NCBI GenBank assembly: GCA_047972135.1
Contig: JBKEAJ010000137.1
Coordinates: 1 to 59,949, forward strand
Direction of reading: 5' to 3'
Source: JBKEAJ01 sp047972135
GTDB taxonomy: Bacteria > Bacteroidota > Bacteroidia > Bacteroidales > Prolixibacteraceae
DNA length: 59,949 nt
Shown: piece after piece, positions 26,845 through 35,400 of the stretch
How the letters are laid out: each line of letters starts with the position of its first letter
Position numbering within the stretch: position 1 is the first letter of the stretch
The notes under the pieces: generated by a model
The model's database searches: none
Told to the model about the DNA's origin: nothing
Seen by the model: only the letters and a program-made list of their open reading frames with translations
Program-made: the position numbers and the translations under genes

Positions 26845-26996
26845 ATGCCGTAGGCTATAGGCTATAAGCGAACAGTTTGTTGAATTGTTTAATTGTTTAG
26901 GGTTTTAAAATGCTGTAGGCAGTAGGCTTTATGCTTTAAGCGAGCATCCAATAAATGAACGTCATTGCGAGGAGCCAGCGACGAAGCAATCTCTAC
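26845..26996 (+). repeat. Dispersed palindromic repeat, copy 2 (partial) plus extra half-tract
   Basis: 26911-26996 repeats the tract seen at 20408-20530 in inverse orientation: TGCTGTAGGC...CTTTAAGCGAGCATCC, then GTCATTGCGAGGAGCCAGCG and ACGAAGCAATCTCTACC. Only one arm of the palindrome is present. A second degenerate copy of the AT-rich tract alone (TAGGCTATAAGCGAACAG) lies at 26845-26875. This sits between divergently oriented mfd and the small membrane protein gene. Confidence 0.7.
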
Positions 26997-27004
26997 CGTC
27001 TATC

Positions 27005-27128
27005 GCACTTTCAGTGCTTGATATACTAGGAATTATCTTTTCGTAGGGCGAAGCCCTGCGCTGTAAGACACAAGGCTTTCAGCCTTTTAGTACAGGAAAT
27101 GCAGATTTAAGGTTTAGTCCGTAGGACT
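27005..27128 (+). repeat. String of four short triloop hairpins
   Basis: Four perfect inverted repeats with 3-base loops occur in a row: GCACT-TTC-AGTGC (27005-27017); CGTAGGGC-GAA-GCCCTGCG (27042-27060); AAGGCT-TTC-AGCCTT (27072-27086); AGTCC-GTA-GGACT (27116-27128). They are spaced 12-30 bases apart and the region has no ORF. No T runs follow, so these are not terminators. The rest of 27129-27230 is AT-rich without features I can name. Confidence 0.75.
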
Positions 27129-27230
27129 TAGAGCTTAATAGAAAAGATGTAAGCAAGAAACTGCCAACTAATTATTTATTTTCCAAATATTTCGGCAATG
27201 TTGTTTTTATGTTAGGGCTTCGGGTTTTGT

Positions 27231-27261
27231 TTTGATAAAAAAAAGCAGCATATTATCTTTG
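27231..27261 (+). promoter_or_regulatory. Promoter abutting the start of the 114-residue gene
   Basis: TTTG (27231-27234), 19 bases, TATCTTTG (27254-27261): a consensus match. Only six bases separate the box from the ATG at 27268, so transcription should begin at or within two bases of the start codon. Confidence 0.8.
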
Positions 27262-27267
27262 TGGTGA

Positions 27268-27612
27268 ATGAGGAGACTTACAAAAAATAGCACAATGGTT
27301 TATGCTTTGTCAGCCTTGCTGATAGTGGCAAACTTGTTTGTGGGCTACGCATCCCTTTCTTCTGTTTATTATCAGTCTTTTGGGTCGGATGTTGAGCAAG
27401 AGCAGTCTGTAATCACAAAGTCTTTGTTTCCGCTTACAAACAGTGGTAGCGGAATTATTGAAGAAGAAAATCACGATATTTATTCACCGATGCCCAAAAT
27501 TTTGGCAAGGCTTGATTTGCAACGAAATATGCTTACTGTCAACGGCAGCTCATACGAAGAAAAGGCTTACGAGCATCATCTGGATGTTATAATTCCACCT
27601 CCCGAGTTTTAG
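27268..27612 (+). CDS. Small single-pass membrane or exported protein, unknown
   Basis: 114 residues. A basic start (MRRLTKNS) precedes a hydrophobic segment (about 10-30, VYALSALLIVANLFVGYASL), either an uncleaved anchor or a signal peptide. The rest is polar, with MPKILARLDLQRNMLTVNG and an end of HHLDVIIPPPEF. I recognise no family. It has its own strong promoter directly abutting the ATG and lies 85 bases before the SulP transporter gene, so it may be part of the same transcript. Confidence 0.6.
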   Translation: MRRLTKNSTMVYALSALLIVANLFVGYASLSSVYYQSFGSDVEQEQSVITKSLFPLTNSGSGIIEEENHDIYSPMPKILARLDLQRNMLTVNGSSYEEKAYEHHLDVIIPPPEF

Positions 27613-27697
27613 TCTCTACTCATTTTTATTGCCACCTCTCCAATTGGGTTAGGGTCAGGCATTTTACAACTATTTTATAACCAATCATTTAAGTCGC

Positions 27698-29293
27698 ATG
27701 TTTAAGTATTTGAAGAATGACTTGCCTGCAAGTCTTGTAGTATTTCTAGTAGCATTACCCTTGTGTTTAGGTATTGCTCAAGCCAGTGGGGCACCCTTGT
27801 TTACGGGTGTTGTTGCTGGCATCATAGGAGGGATAATAGTCGGCGGTATCAGTGGTTCGCCTTTAGGAGTGAGTGGACCTGCTGCGGGGCTTACAGTCAT
27901 CATAGCGGATTCGATAACGAAGTTGGGAACTTTCGAGATTTTCCTTGCCGCCGTTGTTATTGCGGGTCTGATGCAAATTGTTTTGGGTATAATCAAGGCA
28001 GGAATAATCGGCTATTATTTTCCATCGTCGGTAATAAAGGGGATGCTTGCGGGCATAGGGATAAGCATCTTTTTAAAACAATTGCCACATGCATTTGGTT
28101 ATGGTGCAAATTACGAAGGCATGACCGATTTTTTGGACAAGGAAGGAGGGAATACAATTTCGGCACTTGTCAATATGTTTGGGCATATTTCGCCAGGAGT
28201 AGTGCTAGTTTCTGCCGCATCTATTTGTATATTAATTTTTTGGGATAGTTTTTTGGCAAAGAAAGCTATGCTTTTCAAGATTATTCCGGGTTCGTTGATA
28301 GCAGTTGTTGTTGGTATTTTATTTTATGTAAATACTCCCGATGGGTCTTATTTCAGTATTTCGGCTAAGCATTTGGTAAAAGTGCCTGTGCCTTATAGTG
28401 TAGAGTCATTCTTTGGGCAGTTTAGTTTTCCTGATATGTCGGGTTTTTTGCGTTATGATGTGTGGATTATTGGTTTCACCATTGCGGTTGTTGCCAGTTT
28501 GGAGACTTTGTTGTCGGTTGAGGCAGTTGACAAGATAGACCCTCATAAGCGCATAACTCCGACCAACCGGGAATTGATAGCACAGGGAGTTGGCAATACC
28601 CTTGCAGGGTTTGTTGGCGGACTACCTATAACTCAGGTTATTGTAAGGAGTTCGGCAAATGTGCAGTCGGGCGGAAGGACAAAGATGGCAACAATACTGC
28701 ATGGAGCCTTGTTATTATTATCGGTTATTCTTATCCCGAGATATTTAAATTTAATACCTTTGGGAGTTCTTGCAGCGATATTACTGTTGGTTGGCTACAA
28801 GTTGGCAAAGCCATCGTTGTTCAAGAGCATGTACAATTTGGGCTACGAGCAGTTTGTGCCGTTTATTGCAACTATTATTGGGGTGGTATTTACCGACCTG
28901 CTGAAAGGTATTGGTTTGGGCTTAGGACTAGGAGTGATGTTTATCCTGATAAAGAATTACAAGAACTCTCACTTTTTGCACAAGAAAGAGAGTGATGACG
29001 GGCGGCATAAGGTAACAATGACATTGTCGGAGGAATTGTCGTTTTTGAACAAAGGAGCAATATTAAAGGAGTTGGAAGCTGTAGAGGTAGGTTCTCTGTT
29101 AACATTGGATGTAAGAAATACTATCAGAATGAACTACGACATACTTGAAATACTTGACGATTTTGCTTTCAAAGCGAAGGAACGGAGTATTGACATAAAG
29201 GTTCTTTCTAACACATATGGAGAAGTTGATAATCCGGATAGTTTTGTGGAAATGTTTATAGACAAGAGTATAGGTACTAAAAAAGCGAATTAA
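27698..29293 (+). CDS. SulP-family inorganic anion transporter (candidate bicarbonate transporter)
   Basis: 531 residues. Eleven to fourteen hydrophobic segments; N-terminal DLPASLVVFLVALPLCLGIAQASGAP and GISGSPLGVSGPAAG are the SulP/SLC26 substrate-site helices, and NRELIAQGVGNTLAGFVGGLPITQVIVRSSAN is the family signature. A C-terminal STAS-like domain (about 440-520) follows. The next gene, one base away, is a beta-carbonic anhydrase; SulP genes paired with carbonic anhydrase are generally taken to move bicarbonate (as BicA does), so bicarbonate is my inference over sulfate. Confidence 0.9.
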   Translation: MFKYLKNDLPASLVVFLVALPLCLGIAQASGAPLFTGVVAGIIGGIIVGGISGSPLGVSGPAAGLTVIIADSITKLGTFEIFLAAVVIAGLMQIVLGIIKAGIIGYYFPSSVIKGMLAGIGISIFLKQLPHAFGYGANYEGMTDFLDKEGGNTISALVNMFGHISPGVVLVSAASICILIFWDSFLAKKAMLFKIIPGSLIAVVVGILFYVNTPDGSYFSISAKHLVKVPVPYSVESFFGQFSFPDMSGFLRYDVWIIGFTIAVVASLETLLSVEAVDKIDPHKRITPTNRELIAQGVGNTLAGFVGGLPITQVIVRSSANVQSGGRTKMATILHGALLLLSVILIPRYLNLIPLGVLAAILLLVGYKLAKPSLFKSMYNLGYEQFVPFIATIIGVVFTDLLKGIGLGLGLGVMFILIKNYKNSHFLHKKESDDGRHKVTMTLSEELSFLNKGAILKELEAVEVGSLLTLDVRNTIRMNYDILEILDDFAFKAKERSIDIKVLSNTYGEVDNPDSFVEMFIDKSIGTKKAN

Positions 29294-29294
29294 G

Positions 29295-29927
29295 ATGGAC
29301 ATAAATAAGGTTTTTGAGAATAATAAGAAGTGGATAAAAGAGAAATTAGATTTAGACCCACATTATTTTGAGAAGTTGGCAAAGGGTCAGAACCCCGAGT
29401 TTTTGTATTTTGGATGTTCGGACAGTCGCGTAACGGCAGAGGGCTTGATGGGCTTGGAGCCGGGCGATGTGTTTGTTCACAGAAATATTGCTAATATGGT
29501 TGTTGCCACCGACTTGAACTGCATGTCGGTGTTGGAGTATGGAGTAAATCATCTTAAAGTAAACCATGTCATAGTGTGTGGGCATTATGCCTGTGGGGGA
29601 GTTAAGGCGGCTATGCAGAGCAGTGATTTAGGCATACTAAATCCGTGGTTGCGCGAGATTAGAGATGTTTATCGCTTGCATGCCGACGAGTTGGATGCAA
29701 TTGAAGAAGAGGATGACCGTTACGATAGGCTTATAGAACTTAACGTGCAGGAGCAGTGTATCAATCTTATCAAGACAGCAATAATTCAGAAAGCATCTGC
29801 GGAGTGGGGACTAAAAGTACACGGTTGGGTGTTTGACGTACATACGGGTAAACTCATAGATTTAAAAATTAATTTTGACTCAATACTCGACGAGATAGAG
29901 GAAATCTATAAGATAAATACAAAATAG
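29295..29927 (+). CDS. Beta-class carbonic anhydrase
   Basis: 210 residues. Interconverts CO2 and bicarbonate in the cytoplasm. Zinc ligands and catalytic dyad are intact: CSDSR (C41, D43, R45) and HYAC (H97, C100). HRNIANMV precedes the second ligand pair. Length is standard for bacterial beta-CAs. Its ATG is one base after the SulP stop codon, so the two are coupled; this pairing strongly suggests that imported bicarbonate is converted, or that CO2 is trapped, for carboxylation reactions. It ends only five bases from the converging DUF819 gene. Confidence 0.95.
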   Translation: MDINKVFENNKKWIKEKLDLDPHYFEKLAKGQNPEFLYFGCSDSRVTAEGLMGLEPGDVFVHRNIANMVVATDLNCMSVLEYGVNHLKVNHVIVCGHYACGGVKAAMQSSDLGILNPWLREIRDVYRLHADELDAIEEEDDRYDRLIELNVQEQCINLIKTAIIQKASAEWGLKVHGWVFDVHTGKLIDLKINFDSILDEIEEIYKINTK

Positions 29928-29932
29928 GTGGT

Positions 29933-31189
29933 TTAAGATACGAGCTGCATAAGGTATGCACAGAGCATAGCTCCGTATGTTCCTATTGCATAACCAAATA
30001 CTGCGAGTAGCACCCCTACGGTGGTCAAAGATGGATGAAACTCGGCAGCTACAACGGGAGCGGAAGCTACACCTCCGACATTTGCCTGACTTCCGACGGC
30101 AAGGAAGAAGTATGGAGCTTTGATTGTCTTGGCGACAACTACCATTATCAGTACGTGTATTATCATCCATATAGCACCTATTGCCAGCAAGCCGGGATTA
30201 TCGAACATTTTAAAGATATTCATTTTCATGCCTATTGTGGCAACGAGGAAGTAAATAAATAGAGAGCCTATTTTGCTAGCTCCTGCTCCCTCGTAGTTTT
30301 TGAATTTCGTAAAGGATAAAATAATTCCGATGGTGGTGGCAATGCTTATAGTCCAGAAGAACGGTGTTTTGAGAGATGACAATGCGCCTGCATTGTTCTC
30401 GGCACTACTTGGGAATGCGCCGGATATGGTGTTTGCCAGGAAATGAGATATGCTAACCCCAACAAAAGCGATTGCAAATATAATTACTATGTCAGCCACT
30501 GACGGAGTGCGAGTTATTTTGGCAGTAAAAGTTGATACTTTATCGACGAGTTTATCGATGGCACTATTGTCGGCTTTCAGCCATTTGTCGATAGCTTTTC
30601 GGTGTCCCACTCCAAACAGAACTGCACTCATCCATATGTTGGCAATTACTATGTCCACCAGTACCATACCACCATAACTCTCCTTATTGTATTTGAATAT
30701 TTCGAGCATTGCGGTTTGATTTGCGCCTCCACCAATCCAGCTTCCTGCAAGCGTTGACAGTCCACGCCAGATAGCAAGATTACCCTCGCCTGCCACTGTC
30801 TCCGGCGAGAATTGAGCTACAATCATAATGGCTAGTGGGCCTCCGATTATTATCCCAAATGTTCCGACAAAGAACATTATTAGAGCTTTAGAGCCTAGGC
30901 TGAACATAGCTTTAAGGTCGATGCTGAGGGTCATAAGTATCAGTGCGGCAGGCAGGAGATAGTATTTTGCCACATGATAAAGATTCGATGTGTCTTCGGA
31001 GATTATATTTAGAGAAACGCAAATCGACGGTAGGAGGTAGCACATTAATACGGAGGGTATAAATGTGTAGAACTTTTTCCAGAACTTGCTTTTTAGATTA
31101 GCAGTATAGAACACAAATCCGAGGCATAGCATCAGCACTCCGATGGCTATGGTGTCGTCTGTGATATATGGTGTTATTTGTCCTTGCAT
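29933..31189 (-). CDS. DUF819 family integral membrane protein
   Basis: 418 residues with ten or more hydrophobic segments. Motifs such as LAGSWIGGGANQTAMLEIF and the closing GSQANVGGVASAPVVAAEFHPSLTTVGVLLAVFGYAIGTYGAM are characteristic of the DUF819 family, which resembles sodium-coupled carrier folds with inverted repeats. Substrate is unknown. It is translated one base after the bestrophin-like gene, so the two likely act together. Confidence 0.85.
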   Translation of the reverse strand: MQGQITPYITDDTIAIGVLMLCLGFVFYTANLKSKFWKKFYTFIPSVLMCYLLPSICVSLNIISEDTSNLYHVAKYYLLPAALILMTLSIDLKAMFSLGSKALIMFFVGTFGIIIGGPLAIMIVAQFSPETVAGEGNLAIWRGLSTLAGSWIGGGANQTAMLEIFKYNKESYGGMVLVDIVIANIWMSAVLFGVGHRKAIDKWLKADNSAIDKLVDKVSTFTAKITRTPSVADIVIIFAIAFVGVSISHFLANTISGAFPSSAENNAGALSSLKTPFFWTISIATTIGIILSFTKFKNYEGAGASKIGSLFIYFLVATIGMKMNIFKMFDNPGLLAIGAIWMIIHVLIMVVVAKTIKAPYFFLAVGSQANVGGVASAPVVAAEFHPSLTTVGVLLAVFGYAIGTYGAMLCAYLMQLVS

Positions 31190-31190
31190 A

Positions 31191-32225
31191 TCACATTAGT
31201 ATTCCGTCTATACTTTCAATTTGTTCGGGCAGGTCTTTTTCTCCTATCATTTCGCGCAGGTCTATTTCTATATTTCTGCATATTGAGAGCATTGGAATGT
31301 CGTGTGGCATTCCCTGAAAGGGATTTTCCGATTGATCGCCTATGAACTCCATCATAATGTACACCCAACTGATAATAGCCGTTATAGGTACTGAAAGCCA
31401 AGTCATCCAGTGTTCTATTTTCATCATTTCGGGAATCATACTGAAAGGTATCAGAGCGATGAATATCGACACAAAGTATTCGCTCAGGTTTGCGTATTGG
31501 CGAGGTAGTGGAAATTTTTTTATTCGTTCGCATTTGCCCTGATGCTGATACAGTTGGTGCAGTAGCTCTTTCAGGGCTGTGTATCCGAAGTCGTCGAGAA
31601 TATTGTCTTCACGAAGCTCTCTAAGGTCTTTAGATTGGAGGTCTATTATATGAGTTGCCGGATTTTGCTTGCTCAGTACGAATTTGTAATCCTTGTCTGA
31701 CATTAGTGAACTTACTTCGGTAGCAGCAAACTTATTGAGAGCAGAACCCAAGCCGTGTTGCTTTATAACTTGTTTGTGTATGAGTCCTTTTTTTCCTTTT
31801 TGCCCGGCACTCTCCCATGGGGCAGGCACAAGTAGCTGTTTGCGCAGTTGGTATATCCATGCTATGTGCCTGTATATCAGTCTTTTTTTTATTTCGTGTA
31901 ATTCGATGTCTGATAGAGGCAAGTCCCTAAAAATATTAGTTACATATCCGTCAACATGAATTGCCCAAGTTCTACTAGAGTTTACAATTCCTCCCCATAT
32001 TTTTCGTGCTTCCCACATTCGGTCGTAGGACTGATTATTTTTGAAGCCTACGTAAAAAGCGACAGCTGTTCCGATTACGGATACCGGTAGCCAAGGGATG
32101 GCAAGACTTATGTGTCCGGTATGGTAAAGGTAGGTAATCAGCGTTACAAATAACAATTGAATTATGAGAGTCCGCGACGACCATTTATTCAGGTATCCTA
32201 CTCTAGAGCTTCGTGTTGCAATCAT
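31191..32225 (-). CDS. Bestrophin-like anion channel
   Basis: 344 residues of the bestrophin/UPF0187 family. N-terminal helix region RTLIIQLLFVTLITYLYHTG, then VGFKNNQSYDRMWEARKIWGGIVNSSRTWA, the conserved family core (the NxxxYxRxWEAR pattern), and a later FIGDQSENPFQG segment corresponding to the conserved cytosolic region. Bacterial bestrophins are pentameric channels; algal relatives pass bicarbonate. It heads a two-gene operon with the DUF819 protein and faces the SulP-carbonic anhydrase pair. Confidence 0.88.
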   Translation of the reverse strand: MIATRSSRVGYLNKWSSRTLIIQLLFVTLITYLYHTGHISLAIPWLPVSVIGTAVAFYVGFKNNQSYDRMWEARKIWGGIVNSSRTWAIHVDGYVTNIFRDLPLSDIELHEIKKRLIYRHIAWIYQLRKQLLVPAPWESAGQKGKKGLIHKQVIKQHGLGSALNKFAATEVSSLMSDKDYKFVLSKQNPATHIIDLQSKDLRELREDNILDDFGYTALKELLHQLYQHQGKCERIKKFPLPRQYANLSEYFVSIFIALIPFSMIPEMMKIEHWMTWLSVPITAIISWVYIMMEFIGDQSENPFQGMPHDIPMLSICRNIEIDLREMIGEKDLPEQIESIDGILM

Positions 32226-32245
32226 TTTATATGCTTCTGTACTCG

Positions 32246-32277
32246 CAAATATAGCTCATATTACTTTTTATTCCAAA
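32246..32277 (-). promoter_or_regulatory. Promoter for the bestrophin-DUF819 operon
   Basis: Minus strand: TTTG (32277-32274), 20 bases, TATATTTG (32253-32246). Matches the Bacteroidota consensus with one base longer spacing. ATG is 20 bases downstream. Confidence 0.65.
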
Positions 32278-32348
32278 AATGAATGTTTGCGGTGCAGGAA
32301 AAAAAGTAAATAAATTCCGAAAAACTTTTTTTAATTGATGTTTTGTTT

Positions 32349-32356
32349 TATTTTTG
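32349..32356 (+). promoter_or_regulatory. -7 box for the alpha-2-macroglobulin gene
   Basis: TATTTTTG fits TAnnTTTG. It overlaps a TTG that would otherwise be the first in-frame start codon, which argues that translation begins further downstream. Confidence 0.55.
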
Positions 32357-32425
32357 CGTAGAAATAGTAAGCTGAGTATGAAAAACTGCCTGATTGTTAT
32401 TACGACGGGCAATAAAAGATTATCA

Positions 32426-35400
32426 ATGAAAGTATCGTACCTTTATCTTGTATCGCTCTTTTCGCTTTTGTTTATCTCATCGTGCAATAAAACGTCTGAT
32501 AGAAAAGAGTTGGATAAGGCTTTTGACACAGAGTTCAGAAGTCACCAAAACAGTTTTGCTCCGTTTATTTCTGCGTTTACCGACGGTAGGATATATGCAG
32601 ACAGTCGCATCAGGGTAGAGCTTATGTCTAAGTATGAAGAAAAGCCAGGTACAATAATAGATGAGGACTTGTTTAGTTTCAAGCCTCAGATATCCGGTAC
32701 GGCTGTATGGGTTGACAACTATACGATAGAATTTACTCCCTCAGAAAAGTTAAAACTGGGGGTGCTGTATGAGGGGACATTTCACTTGGGAAAAATTGAT
32801 GCAAATGTAGATTCGAAGCACAAGGAGTTTCCTATGAAGTTTTATGTGCAGAAGCAATATCTAAAGGTTAAAGTTGATAAAGTAGATGTCAATGCAGCCA
32901 AGGAAGACAGTTCATATTGCAATATATTGGGAACTGTTACACTTGCCAATCCAGTAGAACTTTCTGATATAAAGAGTGCTGTTACGGTAAAGATTGGAGG
33001 CAAAGAGGAAAAAGAGATAGAGTGGGAAACGATATCGGATACCGAGTTTAAGTACTCGGTCAAAAATATAAAACTGACGGACGATAGCAACTATGCGATT
33101 GTTAGTTGGAACGGGAAACAGATTGAAAGCGACGATAAAGGGAATAGAAGGGTAGAAATACCGGCAAAGAACAGTTTTACAATAACGGGATATAACGTAA
33201 ATCAGGAAGATGGAGAGATAGAGATTTATTTTTCTGATGATTTAAAGTCGCTTGGTAATTATGTGAAAGCCAATGTAACATCAACCTTTGAGATAAGCGG
33301 CAACACACTGATAGTAATTCCATCGAGCTTTGACGACGATGGTGAAGTTGAGATAACAATAAAAGAGGGCTTGAAGTCGAGCAGAGGGCTCAAGCTACAA
33401 AAGACCGAAGTTATAGTAGGCAGTATTTTATATGTTAAGCCGGCATTAGAGATCTTGGGTAAGGGTAATATTGCACCACAGAGTTCGGGAATAATAGTGC
33501 CATTTAAGGCGAGAGGCTTGTACTCGGTGGATGTACGAGTTATAAGGATTTTCAGTAATAACACGGCGCAGTTTTTTCAGAATTATAGCTATCTTGGTGA
33601 TAATAATAACGACTACGATGATTACTACTACGATAGTGGTGATAGAGATATTGCGAAGGTTGGGAAATTAGTATCGAGAAGAACTGTGTCTTTAAATGTT
33701 GATAATGAAGAGATTCGAGATTGGAAGATGTTTAAATTTGACATGTCGGATTTCGTAGACCTCAAAAAAGGTGAGATTTACAGGGTTATCCTAAGTTTTA
33801 GGAAGGATCTTACTCCATATGGTAATAGTAGGACGGGTGGCACAAAGAGTATAGGTAATAACAGTGAGATGGAGCGTTATTGGACATCATTCAATTATTA
33901 CTATCCGCCTTACGACGAGTGGGGTGATAATGATGAGCCGCAGAATGACAGCTACTACAATTATAACAAGTGGTCGTCTCGCGATTTTATGGCATCGGAT
34001 ATTGCCATTGTTGCCAAAAAAGGTAGTGAAGATAAATATGTAGTTCAGTGTTTGGACATTTTGGGAGTCGAGCCGATGTCGGGAGTAAAGGTCAGTTTGT
34101 TGAGCTATCAGCAACAGGAAATAGCGAACGGAACTACCGACAACTTAGGTTTTGTAGAGCTGAAATATGCCGACGATGAAACCCCCTTTCTACTTGTTGC
34201 AAACAAAGGCGAGAGTACTTCCTACCTAAAAGTTCAAGATGCAGATTCAAAGTCAGTTAGTAATTTTGATGTTAGTGGGGAGAAATTAGTAAACGGATTG
34301 AAGGCTTTTATTTACGGGGAGCGTGATGTATGGCGTCCGGGCGACACCATCTACCTTAACGTTATGCTAGAGGATAAGAATGACTTAGTTCCTTATAATC
34401 ACCCTGTTGTAATGACACTAACAAATCCCGATGGAGTTGAGGTGAATAAGAAAACACTAAGATTTAAGGGGACAAATATTTATGAGTTTCCTTGTGTAAC
34501 TTCATCATCGGCACAAACAGGCAGATGGAATGTAAGTGTTAGTGTAGGCAATTCGCTGTTCAGCAAATCAATAAAGATAGAAACTATCAAGCCGAATAAG
34601 ATTAAGGCTGTCATAAATGTAGAGGACAAACAAATCTATACTCCTCATCGTGTTGAAGATTTAACATTAAAAGCAAATTGGCTTCATGGTTCGCCGGCAT
34701 CGGATTTGAATGCAAATGTTGAGGTAACGCTAAGAGATGTGAGAACGACATTCGAGGGATTTGGAGAATATAATTTTGACGATAAACATCGCAGGGTGTC
34801 GTTTCGGTCTTTTACTCTATTCGATGGGGAATTGAGTTCGGAAGGCGTGGGCAATTTGAGTTTTGACGAGGACGACTTGGAAGACATTGATGTTTCGGGC
34901 TTTCTTAATATGCAGTTTGTTACAAAGGTTTACGAGCAAGGAGGGGATTTCAGCATAGCCTCGCAGTCGTGTAAGTTCAGTCCTTACGATGAGTTTGTGG
35001 GTATCAACATACCAAAAGAGAATAGTAGTCGCACTTATTTTGAAACCGACAAGGACTATCAGTTTAATATAAAGACAGTTGACGAAAATGGCGAACCCAT
35101 CAGTGTTGATGATATAGAAGTTAAGATGTATAGGCTTTCGTGGAGTTGGTGGTGGGAGTCTAGGTATAATGATTTTGCAACATTCAACCATTCAAGCTAT
35201 CGTATCAGCAAAAATCTTGGAGATGTTGAGACCAACAGTTCCGGCGACGGACAGATAGATATAAATATCGATAAAAAAGATTGGGGTTATTACATGATAA
35301 AAGTTACACTTCCAAATGGGAATACGTGTTCGGATGTAGCCTATTTTGATTGTCCGGCTTCTTATGGCAGGAGAGTTGCAGAGGGTAACGGTGCGACAGA

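Noticed and set aside
27763..28248. Plus-strand 161-codon ORF within the SulP gene
   Set aside because: Out-of-frame shadow with odd composition (many Cys, His, Arg); the SulP frame is complete and has family motifs.
32354..32425. TTG start for the alpha-2-macroglobulin gene
   Set aside because: It lies inside the -7 box, and the ATG at 32426 gives a standard lipoprotein signal.
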